Source of the DNA: Planctomycetales bacterium
GTDB taxonomy: Bacteria; Planctomycetota; SZUA-567
Length of the DNA stretch: 64,000 nucleotides
Direction: 5' to 3'
Assembly: GCA_025997475.1 (NCBI GenBank)
Contig: BNUQ01000006.1
Location: 1-64,000, forward strand
Under the pieces are notes generated by a model. That model worked only from the letters and a program-made list of their open reading frames with translations. It had not been told where the DNA came from and ran no database searches. Shown here one piece after another: positions 17,928-26,460 of the stretch (positions within the stretch are counted from its first letter, which is position 1; each line of letters starts with the position of its first letter). A program made the position numbers and the translations under genes.

Positions 17928-18551
17928 AAAGCCGCCGCGTGAAAAACCGATATCGCGCAATTCTTTGTCCATATCGGCAAGATTTTGTTTGAAGTATTGC
18001 TTAATTTGCGGCTCATAATTTTTAGCGATTTCGCGATGTTTTTCTTTCGCGAGGCGCAACGTTTTATTGCCGAGTTCAATCATTGCGTCGTATCCGGCTT
18101 TAACGTTTTCGGGTTGTCCGACCGAACATTCTTTCATCAGTTCGATGAATGAATTGATTTGCGTTATACCGCGATTTTTGGGCAAAACGGCGTAATCATT
18201 TTTAGCGTCGGTCGTGTCGATGGTGCTTTTGATATAAGCGAAACCGTCTTTCACCATTTGTTTGGCTGTGCCAAGCAACGCCAAATAATTTTTCTGCACG
18301 GCGGCGACTTTTGCGCGGTCGTCATCAGTGGACATCAATTGTGTTTGACTGTTCAATACGCCATAACCAACGGCAATCAAACGCAAAAGGTTGTCGGAAT
18401 TGCCAGCAGTGAAATCTTTAAGCGATTTCGCAAATTCATCATTAGCGACTTTTAGTTCATCCGCCGCATTAGTGCTGTTTGCCTGACCAACACTAAAAAC
18501 GTTGTAGTCAATGGCATCCCACAATCTATTTTTGTTTTTTTTAGCAGTCAT
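17919..18551 (-). CDS. Unrecognised 210-residue helical protein
   Basis: No family recognised. Predicted mostly helical, rich in Lys, Asp and Asn, no signal or membrane helix. It overlaps the preceding gene by four bases (ATGA at 18548-18551), so the two are very likely translated together. The C-terminus ends in SRGGFSR. It sits convergent to traG. Function unknown. Confidence 0.75.
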   Translation of the reverse strand: MTAKKNKNRLWDAIDYNVFSVGQANSTNAADELKVANDEFAKSLKDFTAGNSDNLLRLIAVGYGVLNSQTQLMSTDDDRAKVAAVQKNYLALLGTAKQMVKDGFAYIKSTIDTTDAKNDYAVLPKNRGITQINSFIELMKECSVGQPENVKAGYDAMIELGNKTLRLAKEKHREIAKNYEPQIKQYFKQNLADMDKELRDIGFSRGGFSR

Positions 18552-18916
18552 TTTTCTAACCAGTCCTTTCCGTATTTAATTTCAGTGGCGGTAAAATCGC
18601 CGTCATAATCAAGCACCCATTCTTTGCCGAAGAAATCTTTCATCCCTTTAATCCAATCGGGAAGCACCGGGCAAAGATGGTGTAAGGTTTCGTATTCTTC
18701 GCCATCGGTCAAAGTAATGGCTTTTTTCAACGCGCACATTTCGTTAAGGGTGAACGTTCGCGTCCGTCCTTGCAAATACGGTTTGTTACAATTAGTGTAG
18801 GCAAGCGCCTCCGGCGACAGATATTTTTTCACGGCGTTCTGCACAAGGGCTTCGATTTCTTCGGCGGTTAAATCCGGTGCTTCTTGTTCGCGATATGCTT
18901 CTGCGATGGCGGTCAT
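18548..18916 (-). CDS. Unrecognised 122-residue protein
   Basis: Good ribosome site (AAAGGAGAAAACA) before ATG 18916. Acidic N-terminal helix (LTAEEIEALVQNAVKKYL), then a central part with CNKPYLQGRTRTFTLNEMC and a C-terminus ATEIKYGKDWLEK. The end resembles EKYGEGWLEQ of the protein at 22222-22608, suggesting a shared small module. Function unknown; first gene of a two-gene unit. Confidence 0.75.
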   Translation of the reverse strand: MTAIAEAYREQEAPDLTAEEIEALVQNAVKKYLSPEALAYTNCNKPYLQGRTRTFTLNEMCALKKAITLTDGEEYETLHHLCPVLPDWIKGMKDFFGKEWVLDYDGDFTATEIKYGKDWLEK

Positions 18917-19033
18917 TGTTTTCTCCTTTCGTAACGGTTAAAAGCCGACGCGGGATTTTACGAAAACATCGCGTCCGCTCAATTTGAGAATAATTTTTAT
19001 CGTCAATTTCTGTAACGCGCAAAAAGACAAAAA

Positions 19034-19615
19034 ATGAGTAATTCAATCGTGCCGGTGGTGGCGACACGCGAAGCGGTGTCGCGCCCGGACAATTGCGCCG
19101 GTTACCGACGTTTTTTGATGCGCGTTCTCGGCGGCGTCGTCGCGGCGCTTCTCATTACTTTATGCGCATTCTACGTTTTCAATTGGCACACTAACAAGTC
19201 GCCGTCATTTCCGCGCGGGATTTACCGGTTGATTGAGCGTTCACCGGCGAGCGGCGAGTTGGTGTTTTTTGCGCCGCCCGACGCGGAGATTTTTCGCGAA
19301 GCACAAGTCCGCGGCTATTTCAAGCGCGGCGATTATTTGCTGAAAAAGTTAGTGGCAACGAGCGGCGACGTGGTAACGATTGACGCGACCGGCGTAACGG
19401 TGAACGGTCATCGCTTGCCCAACAGTCAGCCGCGAGCGTTCGACGGGGCGGGACGCCCGCTACAAGCCGCCGTGTTGCGCGATTATCGCCTCGCCGGTGG
19501 CGAAGTGCTGTTGATGTCCGACTACTCGCCGCAGTCGTGGGACGCGCGTTACTTCGGCGTTCAGAACGAAGCGGGCATCACCGGCGCGGCGCGTCCGGTC
19601 TGGCTGTGGGACTAA
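19034..19615 (+). CDS. traF: Conjugative transfer signal peptidase TraF (S26 family)
   Basis: 193 residues. One transmembrane helix (about 28-50), then the S26 motif region NKSPSFPRGIYRL with the nucleophile Ser after the helix, and the general base Lys in GDYLLKKLVA. GEVLLMSDYSPQSWDARYFG matches the C-terminal box. In RP4, TraF trims and cyclises the TrbC pilin. Here no trbC or other pilus gene is present, so it may have lost its substrate. A start at Met-28 (19115) is also possible. Confidence 0.9.
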   Translation: MSNSIVPVVATREAVSRPDNCAGYRRFLMRVLGGVVAALLITLCAFYVFNWHTNKSPSFPRGIYRLIERSPASGELVFFAPPDAEIFREAQVRGYFKRGDYLLKKLVATSGDVVTIDATGVTVNGHRLPNSQPRAFDGAGRPLQAAVLRDYRLAGGEVLLMSDYSPQSWDARYFGVQNEAGITGAARPVWLWD

Positions 19616-19680
19616 AAATGTTTCTCACGCGGTTTCACAAGAAACGACGAATTGTTTTTTGCCGCTTACGTTTATTGGTT

Positions 19681-22116
19681 TCAGCGTGAAAAATCATTGC
19701 CGCGCAATTTTTCCGGTAGTTTCTCGGCGGCTTTTTCTTTTGGCGTCTGTTGAATGGCATTTTCCTTGACAATTGAGGATTCGTGCGATACATTACCGAG
19801 AGAGGAAATAACCGCTCCCACCTGATTTCGGAAACCGGAGAACTCTGGTGTGTAGTCATATTGAGCGCTCACCGTTCTTATGGCATCGGTTAATTCTTCT
19901 TGTTTGTCTCTAATCCCATATCCGGTGATTACAAACCGCTCGTCCACGCCGTTACGAGTTTTGCTGACGATGGCAATAACTCCGTTTTTCTCGAATCCGT
20001 ATTTGCCGTCACTTTTGACCAATTCTTTGTTCATCTTGCCATTCCTGGCGGCATCGGTCACAAGATAGAGTAGCGCGGTTATGTCGTTTTCTGACAGCCC
20101 ATCTTTGGTATGCCGACCCTCTATTATGTGTTTCAAGCCAAATCCGCCTTTGCCGGTTTTTCCCGCGTCAATAAAAATTTCGCCGATGGCGTCATTTTTT
20201 ACGGCGATACTTTTCCCCGTTTCCAAAACTTTGGCGAGAGAATTAAGCGTTGCCGGAGCGTTTAGCAGTTGGCGACGTTCTTCTTCCAACGCCTCATCCT
20301 TAAAGGTGATGTTGAGTTTTCCGGCGACCGCGGCGGCGACCATTTTGTCCTTAAATTCCTCGTCGCCTTTAACGTCTAATTTGTCGCCGAAACGCGACTG
20401 CGCCATTTTCAGAAACATTATCGCATTGTCTTGACTGAGGTCTTGCGTGGCGAAAAATTCGTCGCGCCGGTCGCGGATGACCTCGTTGCCGACGCGACAA
20501 ATGAGCGTCCCTTGCTTGGTTACGGTGTCGATTTTCGCCAATTCCTCGCGCAACCGCGCCACTTCTTTTTGCAAATTATCCGTCGCCGATTTTGCCAAAA
20601 TGCCGGACGCAATTTGCCGCTCAAACGTTTCGATGTTACGGCGCATATTCAGTTCATTTTCTTTTTGGCGTAGGTCGTCAAGTTGCTCGTTTAGCCGCTT
20701 CAGTTCCCATTTTGCCGATTCTTTGTCGCCGTCCTTTTGCAACAGTTCGATTTTGTCCTGCGTGTTTTTGATTTTGCGGTCGATTTCCTCGCGCTCGCCG
20801 CGCACAAAATTGGCGCGTTTCACCAACGCAAACGCGCGTTTGCGGAGCGATTGCAAAGCGTCTTCGTTGCCGTTTTTGGCTTGATTCTGCAACCATTCAA
20901 GATAACCGCCGACGTGATATTTTTCCCGCAACTCGGCGCGATATTTCGTGATTTCCGTCTGTAACGCCACCGTTCGCAAGCGCCGGTTTAATAGTCGATT
21001 GGTCTGTCCGCGCTCGCGTTGGTATTTCTCGTTGATTTGTCGAATTTCATCGGCGCGGAAAGCGTCGAGTTCTTCTTTCGCGGCGGCGTAAGCGGTTTTG
21101 GCGGCGGCAAACGTTTGCTGATATTGCGCAAACAGCCCGGCGTTCGGCGGGGTCTTGGTGTAGCGTTGCGGCGTCTTTTCTTTGGCGTCAACTTCTTTTT
21201 CCGCTCGCGCCACCGGCGCGACCTGCGGACTATCCGCTTGGAGCGGACTATCCGTTGTTGGGAGCGAATTATCTATCGTCGCCGGCGCGATAAACGCGCC
21301 GAGTTTTTTCTCGAATTTCGCCTTTGAAAATTCGCGGCTGATGGTGCTTGCTTTAACGGCGATGCCTTTATCCGCGTTGGTTTCCTGAAACACCAATCCG
21401 TTGCCGTGCAATTTGGCGGTCAAACCATTTTCCGCGCAAACGCGGTGCAGTTCGTCCCACGTCGTCGCCGCGGCGATTTTCTCCGCGCAATTGGTCTTAA
21501 TCCACGTCGCCAGAGTTTCAGCGCCGAAATGCTCGGCTTTGGCAATTTTGTTTTCGCTGGCAGTGATTGCCGGATTACCCGGACGCGCTTCGTGATTGGT
21601 CTGGGTAAAGCCCAAAGATTTTTCTAACGTCGCCGAGGTTTTCATCAACTTGTAATAGTCCTTTACCGGCGTGTTGATGGTCAGTTTTTTCGGGTGGATT
21701 TTGTTAATCGCGAGATGCAAGTGCAAACAATCGGTGTCGCGGTGAACGACGGCAAGCCGTTGGTGTTCGGCAAAGCCGAGCGACGCGCAGTAGGAACGTT
21801 CGATTTCTTGCAGGTTATCAATTGTCGGCTCTTCGCCGGGCGGGAATGAAATAACGAGGTGATACGTCTTGTCGTCTTTGGCGCGGGAGTTTTGCAGTTG
21901 CGTCATTTCCATCTCTTGCGCAATATCGTTGATTTCGTCGGCAATTTCAGTTTCGTCGCCGGTGATGAGGTCTTCGCCGGCAATCGCCGCGACGCAATTT
22001 CTCGCCCACATTTCGGCGACGCGCGACTGTTTGTTTTGTTTGTCGGTGAGGTAGTCCACCAACCGCCCGATACTGCTCTTGGCGGCGCTCTTCATCGTGA
22101 TGTGTTCGGCTATCAT
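19681..22116 (-). CDS. traI: MOBP relaxase (TraI type) with C-terminal BECR-like nuclease domain
   Basis: About 811 residues from ATG 22116 (a TTG at 22128 is in frame). The N-terminus has the relaxase Tyr in SSIGRLVDYLTDKQNK and the metal-binding motif HRDTDCLHLHLAINKIHP, matching RP4 TraI. It nicks oriT, stays bound to the 5' end and pilots it through TraG. A long coiled-coil region follows (about 300-530). Near residues 640-745, GGFGLKHIIEGRH and later IAIVSKTRNGVDERFVITGYG resemble the barnase/EndoU/colicin-E5/RelE (BECR) nuclease group found on phage and mobile-element polyproteins. The C-terminal call is by motif only. Confidence 0.9.
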   Translation of the reverse strand: MIAEHITMKSAAKSSIGRLVDYLTDKQNKQSRVAEMWARNCVAAIAGEDLITGDETEIADEINDIAQEMEMTQLQNSRAKDDKTYHLVISFPPGEEPTIDNLQEIERSYCASLGFAEHQRLAVVHRDTDCLHLHLAINKIHPKKLTINTPVKDYYKLMKTSATLEKSLGFTQTNHEARPGNPAITASENKIAKAEHFGAETLATWIKTNCAEKIAAATTWDELHRVCAENGLTAKLHGNGLVFQETNADKGIAVKASTISREFSKAKFEKKLGAFIAPATIDNSLPTTDSPLQADSPQVAPVARAEKEVDAKEKTPQRYTKTPPNAGLFAQYQQTFAAAKTAYAAAKEELDAFRADEIRQINEKYQRERGQTNRLLNRRLRTVALQTEITKYRAELREKYHVGGYLEWLQNQAKNGNEDALQSLRKRAFALVKRANFVRGEREEIDRKIKNTQDKIELLQKDGDKESAKWELKRLNEQLDDLRQKENELNMRRNIETFERQIASGILAKSATDNLQKEVARLREELAKIDTVTKQGTLICRVGNEVIRDRRDEFFATQDLSQDNAIMFLKMAQSRFGDKLDVKGDEEFKDKMVAAAVAGKLNITFKDEALEEERRQLLNAPATLNSLAKVLETGKSIAVKNDAIGEIFIDAGKTGKGGFGLKHIIEGRHTKDGLSENDITALLYLVTDAARNGKMNKELVKSDGKYGFEKNGVIAIVSKTRNGVDERFVITGYGIRDKQEELTDAIRTVSAQYDYTPEFSGFRNQVGAVISSLGNVSHESSIVKENAIQQTPKEKAAEKLPEKLRGNDFSR

Positions 22117-22200
22117 TTTTAACGCCAAAAGAAAAATGCCAAAAATTACCGCGACATTCCCGCGTCGCGCTTCACCGGCGCGACTTCTTTTTTCACCGTT
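22117..22200 (-). promoter_or_regulatory. Relaxase leader with element shared with topB
   Basis: Read on the minus strand, GACGCGGGAATGTCGCGGTA is followed by a T-rich stretch and CTTTTGGCGTT immediately before the relaxase start. The same order occurs before topB at 9760-9800. A variant (TTTCTTTTGGCGTCG) precedes the gene at 22690-22914. Confidence 0.6.
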
Positions 22201-22221
22201 TTGGGCTCGGCGATTATTGCT

Positions 22222-22608
22222 TTACTTGTATGCAGGTTCATCTGCCCACCCTTTCCCAAAAATACGGTCTAAATAAGTTTCACCGGTAAATTGTTCAAGC
22301 CACCCCTCGCCATATTTTTCATCGGCAAGCGTCAGGTCGGCGCCGGTTGCAAGCAATGCGTCTTTGCCAAACATTTTCGCGTAAACATAAGCGCACCCCG
22401 CCGGTTCAGGGATTGGAGCGGTGAGTTCATCAAACGCTTTTGTATCGCCGCGTTCGAGAGCGGCATACGCGGCGTCTTGGCATTTGCGGAAAAAATCTCG
22501 GCGGATTTCGCCGATTTTACTGCGCGGATAAACGACCGGATTGTCATCGTCGTCGTCATCGTCGAACGTTGCCGGAAGTTCTCGCGGCGCGGTTAAAGTG
22601 GTAGGCAT
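22222..22608 (-). CDS. Unrecognised 128-residue protein with poly-Asp stretch
   Basis: Begins MPTTLTAPRELPATF followed by seven Asp, then a Lys/Arg segment (PRSKIGEIRRDFFRKC) and a Cys/Tyr region. The C-terminus has ADEKYGEGWLEQF and IFGKGWADEP. Good ribosome site (AAGGAGAAAACA). Part of the minus-strand series ending in the relaxase gene. The ending resembles the protein at 18548-18916. Function unknown. Confidence 0.75.
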   Translation of the reverse strand: MPTTLTAPRELPATFDDDDDDDNPVVYPRSKIGEIRRDFFRKCQDAAYAALERGDTKAFDELTAPIPEPAGCAYVYAKMFGKDALLATGADLTLADEKYGEGWLEQFTGETYLDRIFGKGWADEPAYK

Positions 22609-22689
22609 TGTTTTCTCCTTGTTCTAAAAGTGGTCAGAAATTACATCGGCATTTTACCCGTAACGCCGCGTCAATTCAATTTCATTCGT

Positions 22690-22914
22690 TTATTCCGTTG
22701 CGGGAAACAGCGGTGTTTCTTGCAGTAGCGCCGCGCGTTTGCGGTCTAACCGCACCAAGCCGGTGGCGACGAGTTGCCGGTGGCGGAGTTCGGTAAGATG
22801 TTCCGCCGCCCAACGTTTAATCGTAGAGCGGTCGGCGTCCGTGCCGCGCTTATACGCTTTTTCGACCAACACGCCGAACATAAAAATCTCGCCGTCGCGC
22901 TCTTTGTTTTTCAC
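22690..22914 (-). CDS. Unrecognised 74-residue protein (GTG start)
   Basis: GTG start at 22914, 40 bases after the helicase-part stop. Central STIKRWAAEHLTELRHRQLVATGLVR looks like a short helix-turn-helix. The leader contains the CTTTTGGCGTC motif seen before topB and the relaxase. It could be a small regulator, but this is only a composition-based guess. Confidence 0.55.
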   Translation of the reverse strand: MKNKERDGEIFMFGVLVEKAYKRGTDADRSTIKRWAAEHLTELRHRQLVATGLVRLDRKRAALLQETPLFPATE

Positions 22915-22953
22915 CGTTTTTTCCCGACGCCAAAAGAAAAATCACCAAAAGAA

Positions 22954-25900
22954 TTAGCGCGACGCACCGACCACTTTACCGCGTTCGATGATTTGGACGC
23001 GCGGGCGGCGCGGCGGCGCGGTTTGCTCGCTTGTTTGTTCGCAAGGAAGTCCCCATTTCTTGGCGAGTTCCTCGCTCGCGGCTTCGCGAATTGCCTTCGT
23101 CTGCTCGACAAATTCTTTTACCAACGGGTTAGGGTTTTCCACTTTGCCGTCAAGGTATTTCGTTACCGTCCACACGTCGCAAGCGTGGCGACATTCGTCA
23201 AGCGTCGGCGCTTCGCAATAAAACGGGTTGCCCTCATCATCGCGATGGGCAAATTGGTAGTATTCTTTCCCGTTCGCGTCGGTAACCAGTTGGTAGCGCT
23301 TTTCGCCAGCGGCTAAATCTTGCGGATTAAGCGGTGTGAACGCGGATTCCCGCGGCGGCAATCCCGGTTCTTGCTTCTTGTCGGCGGCGAGTAACTGTCG
23401 GTTCACGTCTGCAAGTTGGGCGGATTTTTCTTGCAATTCGGCTTCGTAGAAAAACGGTTTGTCGCGCGACGCCATCAAGTTCTTTATTTGATTTTGCTTG
23501 CTCTCGATGTTCTGTTTGATTTTCTCAATCGTTTCCGGGATGCGGTCAAGTTCGTTGTTGATACGGGTGATGTTTCCCGTCGCGCTCGTGCCGAGACCGA
23601 CGAAGTATTTGTTGTTACCGGTCAAACGAATCTGATACCCGCCACCGCCGAACATATCCGGGCTGAAAGACAGAGTCATTTTCAAGCCGCGATACTCGCC
23701 GAGCGGGATTTCACTGTGAACCGCCTTGCCGCTTTGGCAAGTTTGAATAATGCGTTCACCGGCGTCTTTCAACTCCTCTTTGAAATTGAATTTTTTACCG
23801 CCGATTTCTATCGGCGCGAAATTATCGACTATCGGCGGAATTTGCGCCAAGTCCTTTTCGCAATTCGCCAAAGTCCCGGTCAGTTTGTCGATTTCCGCGG
23901 GCAACGTTTTTTCAATCAGGGTTTTGTTGGCGCTCTTGCTTTTGATGTGGTGGGCGCGGAGCAAATTCAACTCCTTGACGCGCGTGTCGAGGCGCAATTG
24001 CTCAATCCGCAACGGATTGCCGCTCGCTATCGCGGAGATTTCCGCAAAGGTCATAGATTGCGCGTCCACGTCTTCCGCCGTGCGCGTCAGCCCTTTGCTA
24101 TTGAACACTTGGCTAATGAATTTCTGCTTCGTCGTCAGCAATTGATATTGATAGGCGTCGAACGTTTCTTGCGTGATGTAGTTGAAAATATGGATTTCGG
24201 GATTCAGATTTCCCGGACGGATAATCCGACCGTTGCGTTGAGTTAAGTCGGAAGGTCGCCACGGACAATCAATGTGGTGGACGGCGACAAGGCGGGTTTG
24301 CACGTTCGTTCCCGCCCCCATTTTCTCTGTCGAGCCGAGCAACACACGGATTTTGCCGGCATTGACTTGCTTGAATAACGCCTTTTTTTGCTCGTCGTTT
24401 TTCGCGTGGTGGATGTAGGCGATTTCCTTTTCGGGGATGCCGCTCGCGATGAGTTTGTCCCTGATGTCGTCATAGACGTTGAACGAGCCGTCCGTTTTCG
24501 GCGTGGACAAATCGCAAAACACCAATTGCGTCGGACGCTCAATTTCCGCGCCGGTCTTGTCGAACACTTTCTTTTTATACACGTCCACGACGTTCTTGAC
24601 GCAACTATTGATTTTGCCGTTCTCCTCGTCGGGGGCTAACGGTTCAATGAGCCGTTGGTCGAGCGCCATCCGCCGCGCGTCGGTGGAGATTTTCAACATA
24701 TTGTCTTCGGTGGGTTCAACCTCTCTTCGACTTACCGCGCCGGCACGCTCAACAATTGACTGCATTATTCTCACTTGCGTCTCGGAGCGGGTAATTTTTT
24801 CAAGGTGCGGGACGACTGCCGGCACGGGCAAGTTCAACTCTTCCGCCATCTTGATGTCGGTAAATTCGCGGCACAGCGTTATTAACTCCGGCAGGTTGTT
24901 AAATTTCGCAAAGCGCGTTCTTTGCTTAAATTGGTTGGCGACGGTAACTTCAAAGTCGGTGGTCATCTCGCCGAAAACCGCCGCCCAAGAATCGAAATGC
25001 GCCAAATCCATTTTTTCGATTTTCTCGCGATAAAGATATTTCATCATCACATAGAGTTCCGCCATCGAATTGCTGACCGGCGTCCCGGTCGCAAACACCA
25101 CGCCCTTGCTGTCGGTCGTTTCGTCGAGCCACCGGCATTTCATATAGAGGTCGTCGGCGCGTTGCGAGTTCGACATCGACAAATTCTTAATTTTGGTCTG
25201 TATGCCCAAATTCTTGAAATAATGCGCTTCGTCGATAAACAATTTGTCCACGCCGAGCAATTCAAAATCAATCGTCTCGTCGTTCTTTTTGTTCAGGGCG
25301 TCATTAAGTTTCTCCAATTTCGCTTTGAGGCGTTTAACAGCGTTCTGGATTTCCTTGACCGTGTGGCGGTCTTTGCCTCTGCCCAATTGGTTTTCCGCTT
25401 TGAGCGCGGATTCAAAATCGGCGAGTTCCCGGTTGAAGTGTTCTATCTGCCGTTCCGCCGACAGTTTCAATCTCTCCAATTGCGTGTGCCCCATAATCAC
25501 CGCGTCGTAGTTCTCTGCGTTGATGCGGGCGCAGAATTTCTTGCGATTGCTTTTTTCAAAGTCCCTCTCGGTGGCGACAAGAATGTTCGCGTCCGGGTAG
25601 AGACGTAAAAATTCTCCCGCCGTTTGTCCGACAAGATGTTTCGGCACGGCAATCAAACTTTTCCGGCACAAGCCAATTCGCTTGCTCTCCATTGCCCCCG
25701 CCACCATTGAGAATGTCTTGCCCGCGCCGACTTCGTGCGCGAGCAAGGTGTTGCCGCCGTAAATCACCCGCGCAATCGCGTTCAACTGGTGTGGCCGCAA
25801 CGTTACGTTCTCGCTCATTCCGCGGAACGTGATGTGTTCACCGTTAAATTCCCGGGGGCGAACGGCGTTGAATTTCTCGTTGTAAATTCGAGTCATTTCC

Positions 25901-26460
25901 TCGCGGGCGACGGCATTGGCGTCTTCATAGACCCATTCGGTAAAGGCGCGTTTAATTGCGTCTTGCTTGTCGCGCGCAACTTTGGTCGCCTGTTCATCGA
26001 CGACGGTTTTCTTTCCGTTCGGGTCGTTGGGGTCGGGTTTGCTGACGGTGACTTGTGATAGATTCAATGTCGCTTCAAGTATTTTGCAGGCGTCCATCCG
26101 TTCCGTGCCAAACTCGGACGAATTGTCTATTTGGCTCTTATTGTTGATTTCCCATTTACCTTTGACCGACCGTCCCTCGTATTCGGCAAAGATGTGCGCT
26201 CTGGGGTCGTTGCCGCGCCGATACGCCGGAATTTTGAAAGTGTCATAAATGAATTGATTAACGTGTTCGACCGGAATCCACGTCGCGCCTAATTGGATGG
26301 CGATGTCTTCGGCGGCTATGTCTTGTGGTTGCACTTTTTCCAACGCCGCCACGTTGGATTGGTATTTCGGTTCTTCTGCGGCGCGGGCTTTCGCGACCCG
26401 TAATTTGTGCCGCACGTTCCCGGACAAATACTCGTCGGCAGTTTCATATTGCGACAAACC
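22954..26460 (-). pseudogene. SNF2-like helicase part of split DarB-type antirestriction protein
   Basis: The frame is open to 26643 but homology begins near 26450 (YETADEYLSGNVRHKLR, then IQLGATWIPVEHV). Helicase motifs follow: Walker A HEVGAGKTFSMVAG, LFIDEAHYFKN, VVFATGTPVSNSMAELY and QRNGRIIRPGNL. In giant DarB-like proteins of phages and conjugative elements, about 250 residues separate the methylase end (YFREDSRM) from TADEYLSGNVR. Here that segment is missing and the two parts lie in different frames. No independent ribosome site is visible at the helicase start, so the part is probably not made, or only by frameshifting. Confidence 0.8.
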
